Assembly: GCF_001557535.2 (NCBI RefSeq)
Contig: NZ_CP014307.1
Span: 1,488,001-1,552,000 of the forward strand
DNA length: 64,000 nucleotides
Source: Burkholderia sp. PAMC 26561
Lineage (GTDB): Bacteria > Pseudomonadota > Gammaproteobacteria > Burkholderiales > Burkholderiaceae
Reading direction: 5' to 3'
A program made the translations under genes and the position numbers. This document shows, one piece after another, positions 44,792 through 53,258 of this stretch. The number at the start of each line of letters is the position of its first letter. Positions within the stretch are counted from its first letter, which is position 1. The notes beneath the pieces are model-generated. The model was given only the letters and a program-made list of their open reading frames with translations. It was not told the DNA's origin and made no database searches.

Positions 44792-45442
44792 TCATTCGCC
44801 GTGAACCGCCAGTGACTCGTGCGCTGAAACGTCCGATTCTGCGGCGCCGGCGTGCGTCCCTGCTTGTCTGGACGCCGCGTCGCGTAGCCGGATGATTGTC
44901 TGGCGCGACGTGTTCAGAACCCGCGCGATGGCCGTCACCGTGCTGCCCGCCGCGAGCGCGCTGAGCGCCTGCTTGCGCTGCGACTCGGACAACGATGCAG
45001 GACGTCCTTGCGGCGCACCAACCTGCTTGGCGATGGCGGCGGCGTTGAGCGCCCGCGCGCGTTTGGCGTCGCGTTCGAGTTCGGCGGCGAGTTGAAGCAT
45101 GCGTATGGGCGAGTCGCTGCCCGTAACGCACAGGTCGTTGCTGCCCGCGTCGAGGCAAATGGCGCGCGCGCGCCTGGCCGCGAGCGCGGTGAGCGTGGAC
45201 ACCACGTCGCCGACGCCGCTGCCGAGATATCCCAGGCGGGAAATCACGAGGGTATCGCCAGGCTTGATGCGGCGGATGATCTGCTGCAGCGCCGGACGCG
45301 ACGAGGCCGCGACGGCATTGCTGCACCGATCGACCAGCACGGCTCCCATATCGACGAGAAAGCCCGCTGCGTCGATCTCGATCAGGTCACTTTCCCGAAT
45401 GTCCTGATGGCCGCCGGTGTTTATATAGACGAATAGGGTCAC
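44792..45442 (-). CDS. serine-resolvase-like protein lacking catalytic residues, with C-terminal HTH
   Basis: A 216-residue homologue of serine site-specific recombinases. The N-terminal resolvase domain is recognisable (FVYINTGGHQD, SSRPALQQIIRRIKPGDTLV, ISRLGYLG, LQLAAELERDAKRARALNAA), and a C-terminal Hin-type helix-turn-helix follows (GRPASLSESQRKQALSALAA, TVTAIARVLNTSRQTIIRL). The catalytic serine of the usual Y-x-R-V-S-T motif is missing (YINTGG), and the DRLxRS motif reads GYLGSG. It is therefore probably a DNA-binding regulator rather than a recombinase. The start is the GTG at 45442, with GGAGGG six bases upstream. Confidence 0.8.
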   Translation of the reverse strand: MTLFVYINTGGHQDIRESDLIEIDAAGFLVDMGAVLVDRCSNAVAASSRPALQQIIRRIKPGDTLVISRLGYLGSGVGDVVSTLTALAARRARAICLDAGSNDLCVTGSDSPIRMLQLAAELERDAKRARALNAAAIAKQVGAPQGRPASLSESQRKQALSALAAGSTVTAIARVLNTSRQTIIRLRDAASRQAGTHAGAAESDVSAHESLAVHGE

Positions 45443-45511
45443 AATTTGCCCTCCAGAGAAAGCCGTGCCCGTGATGCTCGGTGCTCTCAACCAACCGACG
45501 CGGGCCAGCAG

Positions 45512-45532
45512 TTTTTGCGAATATTAGCAAAA
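45512..45532. promoter_or_regulatory. TTTTGC-N8-GCAAAA dyad upstream of the resolvase-like gene
   Basis: A symmetric AT-rich dyad with arms TTTTGC (45513-45518) and GCAAAA (45527-45532) lies about 70 bases upstream of the GTG at 45442. Its position suits an autoregulatory operator or crossover-like site for the resolvase-like protein. No experimental-type evidence is visible. Confidence 0.35.
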
Positions 45533-45573
45533 TTGCGGGCCCGATCAAATCCACCTGTCCACATTTGAAACGC

Positions 45574-46059
45574 TCAATGCGAAGTGGCAACTTCCGTGAT
45601 CTTGTTCTGCAGCGCTTCACGGCGCTTTGCGATCTGTTCGCCCATTGCCCTCAGGTCGAGCTTGGTCTTGCGCAGTTCCGGGAACAGTTCCGACTCTTCT
45701 TCTTCAACGTGATGATTTACGCTCTCGGTGAGCACCTTGAAGGTGGCGTCGAAACCTTCGTCGCCGGCCTGCATGGTGGTGAACTTTTCGATCAGCGTCT
45801 TGACGAGAAAGTGCTCCACGTACGCTTCATTCACATCGTCCTTATCGTCCTTGCCGAGCGCATCCTTCGCGGCCGGATAGAGGATTTCTTCTTCCACGAT
45901 CGCATGCATGGTCAGCAGCTCGCATGCACGCTGAACCAATGTCGCCTTGCGCTCCAGGTCGTTTTCATCGGCGCGTTCAAAGGCTTCGAACAGCTTTTCA
46001 ACCGCGCGATGCTCTTCTTCGAGCATGGTCAACGCGTCTTGCTTCTTTGTATCGGCCAT
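45574..46059 (-). CDS. hemerythrin-domain protein
   Basis: A 161-residue cytoplasmic four-helix protein with the hemerythrin HHE-type motifs EEEHRAVEKLFEAF, MHAIVEEEILYP and NHHVEEEESELFPEL. The His and Glu residues would hold a di-iron site that binds O2 or NO or serves iron storage and redox sensing. It is transcribed with the same orientation as the upstream helicase gene, 28 bases away, but the helicase has its own SOS-type control region. Confidence 0.9.
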   Translation of the reverse strand: MADTKKQDALTMLEEEHRAVEKLFEAFERADENDLERKATLVQRACELLTMHAIVEEEILYPAAKDALGKDDKDDVNEAYVEHFLVKTLIEKFTTMQAGDEGFDATFKVLTESVNHHVEEEESELFPELRKTKLDLRAMGEQIAKRREALQNKITEVATSH

Positions 46060-46087
46060 GACGGCTCCTTGTGTGGGGATGACACAC

Positions 46088-48379
46088 TCAGAGCAATACG
46101 GGTGCCCGAGGGGTGCTCACGTGGCGCACGATCTCGACTTCCCACCACGCGGGGAACAATCGCCGGACTTCGGTGCGGGCGAAGCGGTCATCGATCAGAT
46201 AAAGCACGCCGCGATCATGCTGTCCCCGGATGACACGGCCGGCGGCCTGCACCACCTTCTGCAAGCCTGGAAACAGGTAGGTGTAGTCGTATCCTGCGCC
46301 AAACTCCCGGTCCATGTGCGTTTTCATTTGCTGGTTGACGGGATTGAGTTGCGGCAACCCGAGCGTTGCGATAAAAGCGCCGATCAGGCGTTGGCCCGCG
46401 AGATCGATACCTTCCCCAAACGATCCGCCAAGCACGGCGAAACCGACGCCGCGACTGGTTTCGGTGAAGCGGGCAAGAAAGGCGTGCTGATCGGCTTCGC
46501 TCATTGAACGGGTTTGTTGCCAGACCGGGATATCCGGGTACTCGTGGCGCAACGCGCTCGCAACCTGATCCAGATAGTCGAAGCTGCTGAAAAAGCTGAG
46601 GTAGTTGCCGGGCATGCGCCGATACTGCGCCGCGATCAGCTCGACGATCTGCGGCACGGACTGCTCGCGATCACGATAACGCGTGGACACGTTCGCCACC
46701 ACGCGCACCTGCAACTGATCCGCATGAAAAGGCGACGCAACGTCGACGTTCGTACAGGTTTCAGGGAGGCCGAGCATGTCGCGATAAAAATGTGCGGGCG
46801 AGAGCGTGGCCGAGAACAACGCGACCGAATGCGCCTGTGCGAAACGCGCCTTGAGATGCGGCGCGGGCACGCGGTTGCGCAAGCAAAGCACACTTTGATT
46901 GCGCGAGCCGGCGAGGGTGATATCGAAGAGAGAATGGGTGTCGAAGCGTTCCGCAATGCGCACGAAATGCGTGGCGTCGAAGTAAAAGCGCAGCGTGTCG
47001 CGATCGAGTGCAGCCGGTTGTTCGCCAATGAACTCCGTGACGACTGCAATCATGTTTGCAAGCGTTTCCAGCAATCGCGCCGGCAGCGTTTCCTGCACGG
47101 CGTATTCATCGGTTTGCTGGCCTGCAAGCGTTCTCCATGCACGGCCGATCTGATCGAATGATCGCTTGAGCGGCGCGGGGGCAGCGCGGCGAACGCTGCG
47201 AAAACGCGCTTCGTCCAGCGTTGCGGAATACATTGCTCGGGCGCGTTCCACCAGGTTGTGCGCTTCGTCGACGAGCACGCTCACGCGCCACTCCTTTGAC
47301 TCGGCGAGCGCGAAAAGCATGGCGCTGGTATCGAAATAATAGTTGTAGTCGCCGACGATCACGTCGCTCCAGCGCGCGAGTTCCTGGCTCAGGTAATACG
47401 GACACACCGCGTGGTCGAGAGCCACCGTGCGCAGCGCATTGCGGTCGAGCCGGGTCACTTCCAATGCCGCTTCGCGCGCTGCGGGAAGACGATCGTAAAA
47501 GCCGCGCGCAAGCGGACAAGACTCGCCGTGGCAGGCTTTGTCGGGATGCTCGCAAGCCTTGTCGCGTGCGACCAGTTCGAGCACACGCAGCGGTGTCTCC
47601 GGGCCCAGCGTGGTGAGCGCGTCGAGGGCGAGCTGGCGGCCGGAGCTTTTTGCGGTCAGAAAAAAGATCTTGTCGATCTGCTTTGCTGGCCATGCCTTCA
47701 GCATTGGAAACAGGCTTCCGAGGGTCTTGCCGATACCCGTCGGCGCCTGCGCCATCACACAGCGTTCTTGTACGGCGGCGCGATAGATCGAGGCTGCCAG
47801 TTCGCGTTGTCCGGTACGAAACGACGCATGCGGGAAAACCATTGCGCTGAGTGCGTCGTTAAGCCGGGCCGTGTGTTCGAGTTCCTGCTGCGCCCAATCG
47901 AGAAAGCGCGAACACTGCAGCTCGAAATGCTCGCGCAAGGTTTCCGCGGATTGCGTTTCCGTGATGACAGTTTCCTTCTCGCTGGCGATATCGAAATAAA
48001 CCAGCGCAATCCCGATCTCGCGCAATGCCATCTTCTTGCAGCACATCCAGCCGTAGATGCGCGCCTGCGCCCAATGCAGATGGCGATGATTCTCGGGGAT
48101 GGCATCCAGTTTCCCGCGATACGTCTTGATTTCTTCAATCTGATTGAGCACGGGATCGTAGCCGTCCGCGCGACCGCGCACGTGCAGCGCGCCGAAGGTA
48201 TCGGAGAGCGTGATTTCAGCTTGATAAAGGTCGTGACGGCGCGCGGCGACGATCTTGTGCCCGGCCATGCCCTGCTGCGCCGTGGGCGATGGCGTGAAGC
48301 GCAGGTCGAGATCGCCTTGCTTTGCAGTGAATTCGCAAAGGGCGCGGACCGCGACGACGTAGCAGGGTTGCTCGGGCAT
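46088..48379 (-). CDS. SOS-controlled DinG/XPD-type DNA helicase with N-terminal PD-(D/E)XK nuclease-like domain
   Basis: A 763-residue superfamily 2 helicase. The N-terminal about 180 residues resemble the RecB/Cas4 nuclease fold (GRADGYDPVLNQIEEIKTYRGK, with the D...E-x-K pattern). Then follow Walker A APTGIGKT at about residue 215, an iron-sulfur cluster region (CEHPDKACHGESC and a fourth Cys in VCPYYL), the DEAH box (VDEAHN), and helicase motifs V-VI (GGSFGEGIDLAGQ, QAAGRVIRG). This is the architecture of XPD/DinG-like repair helicases that use a 4Fe-4S cluster. A near-perfect LexA box lies directly upstream, so it should be induced by DNA damage. The start at 48379 is very close to that box; a leaderless transcript is possible. 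Confidence 0.88.
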   Translation of the reverse strand: MPEQPCYVVAVRALCEFTAKQGDLDLRFTPSPTAQQGMAGHKIVAARRHDLYQAEITLSDTFGALHVRGRADGYDPVLNQIEEIKTYRGKLDAIPENHRHLHWAQARIYGWMCCKKMALREIGIALVYFDIASEKETVITETQSAETLREHFELQCSRFLDWAQQELEHTARLNDALSAMVFPHASFRTGQRELAASIYRAAVQERCVMAQAPTGIGKTLGSLFPMLKAWPAKQIDKIFFLTAKSSGRQLALDALTTLGPETPLRVLELVARDKACEHPDKACHGESCPLARGFYDRLPAAREAALEVTRLDRNALRTVALDHAVCPYYLSQELARWSDVIVGDYNYYFDTSAMLFALAESKEWRVSVLVDEAHNLVERARAMYSATLDEARFRSVRRAAPAPLKRSFDQIGRAWRTLAGQQTDEYAVQETLPARLLETLANMIAVVTEFIGEQPAALDRDTLRFYFDATHFVRIAERFDTHSLFDITLAGSRNQSVLCLRNRVPAPHLKARFAQAHSVALFSATLSPAHFYRDMLGLPETCTNVDVASPFHADQLQVRVVANVSTRYRDREQSVPQIVELIAAQYRRMPGNYLSFFSSFDYLDQVASALRHEYPDIPVWQQTRSMSEADQHAFLARFTETSRGVGFAVLGGSFGEGIDLAGQRLIGAFIATLGLPQLNPVNQQMKTHMDREFGAGYDYTYLFPGLQKVVQAAGRVIRGQHDRGVLYLIDDRFARTEVRRLFPAWWEVEIVRHVSTPRAPVLL

Positions 48380-48382
48380 TTT

Positions 48383-48402
48383 TACTGTATGGATGTACAG
48401 TA
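48383..48402. promoter_or_regulatory. LexA (SOS) box
   Basis: TACTGT-ATGGATGT-ACAGTA at 48383-48402 keeps all consensus half-site bases of the LexA operator (CTGT-N8-ACAG) and is symmetric in 12 of 12 outer positions. It lies 4 bases upstream of the helicase start and overlaps its likely -10 region on the minus strand. It could also affect the plus-strand gene at 48499. Confidence 0.88.
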
Positions 48403-48498
48403 AATATTAGCATGCCCGAGCCGTTTGGGTATGGAGGTTGCTGTGATCTTCCGTACGCAGTTGATCAATTTCGATAATTTTGAATCACGGAGATCTGA

Positions 48499-49044
48499 AT
48501 GAAGACCACGACTCTTTCCACATTGCTCGCCGCCTGCCTGATCACGAGCGCCCCGCTGGTCCATGCACAGACGGAAGCCGCGTCCACCACAATGGCAAAC
48601 CCGCTGTCCGATACGGACAAGGCGTTCGTGCAGGCAGCTTCAATGTCATCGTCCACCGAGATAGACGCAAGCAAGCTCGCGATGACCCATTCCAGCGATA
48701 AGGACGTGAAGTCCTTCGCGCGGCACATGATGATGGATCACACGAAGCTCACCGTGCAGTTGAAGATGGCGGCCCCCAAGGGTGTGACGGTTCCGAAGGA
48801 CAACTCCGATACATCGATCCTGGATTCGCTCAAGCCGCTGAAGGGCAAGGACTTCGATACGGCTTACATCACGAAGGTCGGCGTCGAGGGACACAAGCAA
48901 GCGGTCGATGCATTCCAGAAGGAAATCTCCGACGGGCAGAACGCTGACCTAAAAACGGCTGCGCAAAAGGCGCTGCCGACAATCCAAGATCACTACAAGA
49001 TGGCGCAGGCGCTTGCAACGAAGAAGGGCGTGTCGGCGCAATAA
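48499..49044 (+). CDS. DUF4142-family exported protein
   Basis: A 181-residue protein with a signal peptide (MKTTTLSTLLAACLITSAPLVHA). The mature part is the DUF4142 four-helix, ferritin-like fold: LSDTDKAFVQAASMSSSTEIDASKLAMTHSSDKDVKSFARHMMMDHTKL with the family's SFAxxMxxDH block, and HYKMAQALA at the end. DUF4142 proteins are common in proteobacteria and rhizobia and are often stress-induced; no enzymatic activity is established. It is transcribed away from the SOS helicase. Confidence 0.85.
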   Translation: MKTTTLSTLLAACLITSAPLVHAQTEAASTTMANPLSDTDKAFVQAASMSSSTEIDASKLAMTHSSDKDVKSFARHMMMDHTKLTVQLKMAAPKGVTVPKDNSDTSILDSLKPLKGKDFDTAYITKVGVEGHKQAVDAFQKEISDGQNADLKTAAQKALPTIQDHYKMAQALATKKGVSAQ

Positions 49045-49078
49045 CGTATCGGCCGAACGGAACTACGGGAGTGACTTC

Positions 49079-49372
49079 ATGAAAGATGGAAAGCGAATTG
49101 TTCTGGCAGGTTTGTTCGCCGTCGTATCGACAATCGCATTGGCGCAAAGCGGTGGTGCGGGCGGTAATGCCGGTGGCGGAAATGGTAACGGTGGCTCAGG
49201 CGGCGGAAATGCGCATAGCGCCGCGACCGCCGGTATGACGAGCGGCGGCGACCCTGCATCCGGCACGATGGCCAAGAGCGGCAAGACGCACAAGAAGATG
49301 GCCCGCAAGTCCGCGACGGACACGACCAACATGCCGGGCGCGGACGCAAGCAGCGACACGAAGGGACAGTAA
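49079..49372 (+). CDS. small exported glycine-rich protein
   Basis: A 97-residue protein with a signal peptide (MKDGKRIVLAGLFAVVSTIALAQ). The mature chain is dominated by Gly, Asn and Ser (SGGAGGNAGGGNGNGGSGGG) and ends in a basic, Lys-rich and acidic tail (SGKTHKKMARKSATD). Disordered secreted proteins of this kind have no assignable function. The start at 49079 follows GGGAG; it is 34 bases from the DUF4142 stop, so the two probably form one unit. It is followed by a terminator. Confidence 0.65.
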   Translation: MKDGKRIVLAGLFAVVSTIALAQSGGAGGNAGGGNGNGGSGGGNAHSAATAGMTSGGDPASGTMAKSGKTHKKMARKSATDTTNMPGADASSDTKGQ

Positions 49373-49396
49373 CAAGCAAGAAGGGCTGACCGGAAG

Positions 49397-49422
49397 AGCG
49401 CGGCTTCGCAGTCGCGCTTTTT
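49397..49422 (+). terminator. hairpin terminator
   Basis: AGCGCGGCT (49397-49405) pairs with AGTCGCGCT (49410-49418) over a 4-base loop with one G-T pair, followed by TTTTT. It lies 25 bases after the glycine-rich gene. Confidence 0.7.
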
Positions 49423-49455
49423 CACATGAACGCAGATAACGTGCAGGAGCATGCA

Positions 49456-51240
49456 ATGGCGCAGACAGTAGGCGACTTTATCGTGGCGAGGCTTCATGCG
49501 TGGGGCGTGCGCAAGATGTTCGGTTATCCCGGCGACGGCATCAACGGCGTATTCGGTGCAATGCGCCGCGCGCCAGACCAGATCGAGTTCATTCAGGCGC
49601 GGCACGAGGAAATGGCCGCGTTCATGGCATGCGCGCATGCCAAGTTCACGGGCGAACTCGGCGTGTGTATCGCGACCTCGGGACCAGGTGCATCGCATCT
49701 GATTACCGGCCTCTACGACGCTCGCATGGACCACATGCCCGTGCTCGCCATTGTCGGGCAGCAGGCACGCACCGCGCTTGGCGGCCATTATCAGCAGGAG
49801 CTGGATCTGTCGTCGCTGTTCAAGGATGTCGCCGGCTCCTTTGCGCAGCAGGCTACGGTGCCTTCGCAGGTTCGCCATCTCGTTGATCGTGCGGTACGGA
49901 TCGCGTTGTCCGAGCGCCGTGTGACGGCGATCATCCTGCCGAACGATTTGCAGGAAATGCCCTACGAAGAACCGGAACGGGCACATGGAACGTTGCACTC
50001 GGGCGTGGGCTGGACCGCACCAAAGGTGGTGCCTTATGCCGCCGATCTCGAACGCGCGGCTGCGGTGCTCAACGATGGGCGGCGGGTCGCGATTCTTGCC
50101 GGCGCAGGCACGCTCAACGCAAGAGAGGAATTGATCGCGATCGCCGACAAACTTGGTGCCGGCGTTGCAAAGGCGTTGCTCGGCAAGGCTGCCTTGCCTG
50201 ATGACCTGCCCTGGGTCACTGGATCCATCGGGCTGCTCGGCACGGAGCCGAGCTACAAGCTGATGGCCGAGTGCGATACGTTGCTGATGATCGGCTCGGG
50301 CTTTCCATACGCCGAATTCCTGCCGAAGGAAGGCCAGGCGCGCGGCGTCCAGATCGACCTGAAGGGCGACATGCTGAGCCTGCGTTACCCAATGGAGGTC
50401 AACCTGCAGGGCGACGCGGCCGAGACCTTGCGGGCGCTGTTGCCGCTGCTCGAGCAAAAGACGCAAGGTAGCTGGCGCGACCGCATCTCGCGATGGAACC
50501 GGAGCTGGCACGAGACGCTTCACGACCGCGCGATGCAAAGCGCGACGCCGGTCAATCCGCAACGCGTGGCGGTCGAGCTTTCATCACGTCTGCCGGACAA
50601 CGCAATCGTCACGAGTGACTCGGGTTCGTGCGCGAACTGGTACGCACGCGACGTCCAGGTGAAAAGCGGCATGATGTGCTCGCTCTCAGGCGGTCTTGCA
50701 TCAATGGGCGCAGCGGTTCCCTATGCGATCGCTGCGCGCTTTGCGTATCGTGATCGGCCCGTGGTTGCGATGGTCGGCGACGGCGCGATGCAGATGAACA
50801 ACATGGCCGAGCTGATCACGCTGATGAAATACCGGAAGCCGACCGACGCCGCGTGGGTCTGCGTGGTGTTCAACAATCAGGATCTGAATCAGGTGACGTG
50901 GGAGCAGCGCGTGATGGAGGGCGATCCCAAGTTCGAAGCGTCGCAGCAGATTCCCGACGTCCCGTATCACAAGTTCGCGGAACTGATCGGCATGAAGGGG
51001 ATTTATGTGGACGATCCCGAGCGTCTCGGCGCCGCATTCGATGAAGCCCTGGCTTCGGACCTGCCGGTGCTTGTGGAAGTGAAGACGGACCCGAACGTGC
51101 CGCCGCTGCCGCCGCATATCACGGTCAAGCAGGCGAAGGCGTTTGCTTCGACCTTGCTGCAGGGCGACCCCGAACAAGGCAGCGTGATCCTCGATACCGC
51201 AAAACAGGTGCTGGCTGGCGTATTGCCTTCGAAGAGCTAG
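49456..51240 (+). CDS. thiamine-pyrophosphate-dependent enzyme, PoxB (pyruvate oxidase)-like
   Basis: A 594-residue member of the ThDP-binding family near pyruvate dehydrogenase (quinone)/PoxB and acetolactate synthase. The Pyr domain has the catalytic Glu in ARHEEMAAFMA and GVCIATSGPGASHLITGLYDA. A central FAD/nucleotide-type domain follows (RVAILAGAG, VTGSIGLLGTEPSYKLM). The PP domain has the ThDP motif GDG-x(~26)-N in VAMVGDGAMQMNN ... VFNNQDLNQV. It probably decarboxylates pyruvate to acetate with electrons passed to quinone, but the reaction is not certain. The start at 49456 is chosen for its AGGAG site; 49426 is an alternative without one. Confidence 0.85.
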   Translation: MAQTVGDFIVARLHAWGVRKMFGYPGDGINGVFGAMRRAPDQIEFIQARHEEMAAFMACAHAKFTGELGVCIATSGPGASHLITGLYDARMDHMPVLAIVGQQARTALGGHYQQELDLSSLFKDVAGSFAQQATVPSQVRHLVDRAVRIALSERRVTAIILPNDLQEMPYEEPERAHGTLHSGVGWTAPKVVPYAADLERAAAVLNDGRRVAILAGAGTLNAREELIAIADKLGAGVAKALLGKAALPDDLPWVTGSIGLLGTEPSYKLMAECDTLLMIGSGFPYAEFLPKEGQARGVQIDLKGDMLSLRYPMEVNLQGDAAETLRALLPLLEQKTQGSWRDRISRWNRSWHETLHDRAMQSATPVNPQRVAVELSSRLPDNAIVTSDSGSCANWYARDVQVKSGMMCSLSGGLASMGAAVPYAIAARFAYRDRPVVAMVGDGAMQMNNMAELITLMKYRKPTDAAWVCVVFNNQDLNQVTWEQRVMEGDPKFEASQQIPDVPYHKFAELIGMKGIYVDDPERLGAAFDEALASDLPVLVEVKTDPNVPPLPPHITVKQAKAFASTLLQGDPEQGSVILDTAKQVLAGVLPSKS

Positions 51241-51263
51241 CTCGGCACGCGTGGTGTTCCGTT

Positions 51264-52277
51264 TTACGAAGGAATTCCACGCCGCCGAGGGCAAACGGGC
51301 GCGGGCAACTTCGCACGGTCCTCAGCTTCTTTCGTCAGCCGACGGAAATAATCGGCGGTTCGCTTCAGTCCGTCATCGAGTTCAGTGGCCGGTTGCCAGC
51401 CAAGCGTGTTCTTCGCAAACGTGATGTCCGGCTGCCGGTGACATGGATCGTCCATGGGTAACGGCTCGAACACGATTTCCGACGACGACCCCGTCGACTC
51501 GATTATTCTTCGCGCAACCGCGAGCATCGACAACTCGTGTGGATTGCCGAGGTTCATGGGTCCCGTCACATCTTCAGGGCTGTTCATCAGGCGAATGAAG
51601 GCATCGATCATGTCATCGACATAACAGAACGAGCGCGTCTGCGAGCCGTCGCCGTAAATGGTGATCGGCTTTCCTGCTAGCGCCTGCATCATGAAGTTAG
51701 AGATGACGCGGCCATCTGCGGGATGCATGCGCGGACCATACGTATTGAAGATCCGCGCGACCTTGATCGACAAACCATGCTGCCGCCGATAATCCATGAA
51801 AAGCGTTTCGGCGCAGCGCTTGCCTTCGTCGTAACACGCGCGAGGTCCAAGCGGATTGACGTGTCCCCAGTAGTCTTCCCGTTGTGGATGAACGCGGGCG
51901 TCGCCATAGACTTCGCTTGTCGATGCCTGGAAGATTCTCGCCTTCACGCGCTTGGCGAGGCCGAGCATGTTGATCGCACCGTGCACGCTGGTCTTCGTTG
52001 TCTGCACCGGATCGTATTGATAATGAATCGGCGAAGCAGGGCACGCGAGGTTGTAGATTTCATCCACTTCCACATAGAGCGGAAACGTCACGTCGTGACG
52101 CATCAGCTCGAAGTTCGCGCAGTCCAGCAAGTGCGCAATGTTGTCCTTCGTCCCGGTATAGAAGTTATCGACGCACAGCACGTCATGCCCGAGCGCCACG
52201 AGTCGTTCGCACAAATGCGAGCCGAGGAATCCGGCGCCGCCGGTCACCAGAATGCGCCTGCGATGATGTTCTTTCAT
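51264..52277 (-). CDS. UDP-glucuronate decarboxylase-like SDR (nucleotide-sugar modifying)
   Basis: A 337-residue extended short-chain dehydrogenase. The NAD motif [18 protein letters not shown] is at the N-terminus. The UXS-type blocks follow: [64 protein letters not shown] (Ser-Tyr), [11 protein letters not shown] (catalytic Tyr-x3-Lys) and [26 protein letters not shown] converts UDP-glucuronate to UDP-xylose. It is the most downstream gene of the minus-strand glycan cluster and would supply a pentose donor for the glycosyltransferases. The start at 52277 has GAGG upstream. Confidence 0.88.
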   Translation of the reverse strand: MKEHHRRRILVTGGAGFLGSHLCERLVALGHDVLCVDNFYTGTKDNIAHLLDCANFELMRHDVTFPLYVEVDEIYNLACPASPIHYQYDPVQTTKTSVHGAINMLGLAKRVKARIFQASTSEVYGDARVHPQREDYWGHVNPLGPRACYDEGKRCAETLFMDYRRQHGLSIKVARIFNTYGPRMHPADGRVISNFMMQALAGKPITIYGDGSQTRSFCYVDDMIDAFIRLMNSPEDVTGPMNLGNPHELSMLAVARRIIESTGSSSEIVFEPLPMDDPCHRQPDITFAKNTLGWQPATELDDGLKRTADYFRRLTKEAEDRAKLPAPVCPRRRGIPS

Positions 52278-52298
52278 GATGATCCTCGGATGCTTGAG

Positions 52299-53258
52299 TT
52301 AGCTCGTGACATGACGCAAGGTCTCGTTCCAGTCCGCTGCGAACCGGTCGATATGAAAGCGCTCAATGGCGACCTTGCGTGCGCCGTCGCCCAATAGACG
52401 CGCTTCTTTAGGATCGCGGATCAGGCGCTGCATTGCATCGACCAGCGCAGCTACGTTCGTGTCGATGTAACCGCTTTCGCCATTGCGAATCACCGTTGCG
52501 AGTTCGGTTGTCGCGAGCCCGATGATCGGCATGCCGATGGTCATCGCTTCGACTATGGCGAGACCCAGGCTGGTCCAGCGAATAGGGTTGAAGAAGAACC
52601 GATATTGCGCCGAAAACGCCGCAAGTTCCAGATTGCCGATCTCACCCAGACCGCCCGCTGATTGTGCATCCATGCCGACGAGATCCAGCGGCACGTGCTT
52701 GATAACATCGGCGTAGACATCGTTACCCAGACGCCGGCCGCGCTGCCGCAGATGATTGATGACTACAATGCCACGTTCTTTCTCGCCGGTGTACCGCACG
52801 CCATCGGGCACGATCACGCCGTGTTCGATCACGCGTGTCGGTGTCGCGCCGCAGTCCCACATGAGCTTGTTGAAATGCGTCACATGGACGAGGAGCGTGT
52901 TGGAATCGTCTACCCAATGACGCTGCTCGAACGGGTTTTCCTGTGGCGGATCATGTTCAATATAGACGCGCGGTAGGCGGCGTTGCGCATCGCTCAGCAG
53001 ATTGACGCGGTCGTCATCCCATTGGGTTTTATGCTGGAACAGGATTACATCGAATTCCTGCGATGCGACTTGTTCTGCAGGCACTTCATGCACGTTCGCG
53101 CCCCATGGCAAAACACCACCGCTACCGGCGTACCCTGGCGGATTGCCGGGTTTCGTCACAAGATGGAAGTCATGATGCGCCTGGGTCAGGTAGTAGAGAT
53201 AGTTGCCATGCACGTGCCATGTAAGAACGCGCAGGCGTCGTTGAGCGTCATTCGGCAT
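52299..53258 (-). CDS. glycosyltransferase (GT4-like)
   Basis: A 319-residue glycosyltransferase with a GT-B-type C-terminal half: SLGLAIVEAMTIGMPIIGLATTELATVIRNGESGYIDTN is the nucleotide-sugar-binding loop of family GT4. The N-terminal acceptor domain is divergent (RVLTWHVHGNYLYYLTQAHHDFHLVTKPGNPPGY). Similar proteins sit in Burkholderia exopolysaccharide and LPS-like clusters. It has no membrane helix. Its 5' end overlaps the 3' end of the GT9 gene by 11 bases, indicating translational coupling in the cluster. The donor sugar is not predictable. Confidence 0.82.
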   Translation of the reverse strand: MPNDAQRRLRVLTWHVHGNYLYYLTQAHHDFHLVTKPGNPPGYAGSGGVLPWGANVHEVPAEQVASQEFDVILFQHKTQWDDDRVNLLSDAQRRLPRVYIEHDPPQENPFEQRHWVDDSNTLLVHVTHFNKLMWDCGATPTRVIEHGVIVPDGVRYTGEKERGIVVINHLRQRGRRLGNDVYADVIKHVPLDLVGMDAQSAGGLGEIGNLELAAFSAQYRFFFNPIRWTSLGLAIVEAMTIGMPIIGLATTELATVIRNGESGYIDTNVAALVDAMQRLIRDPKEARLLGDGARKVAIERFHIDRFAADWNETLRHVTS

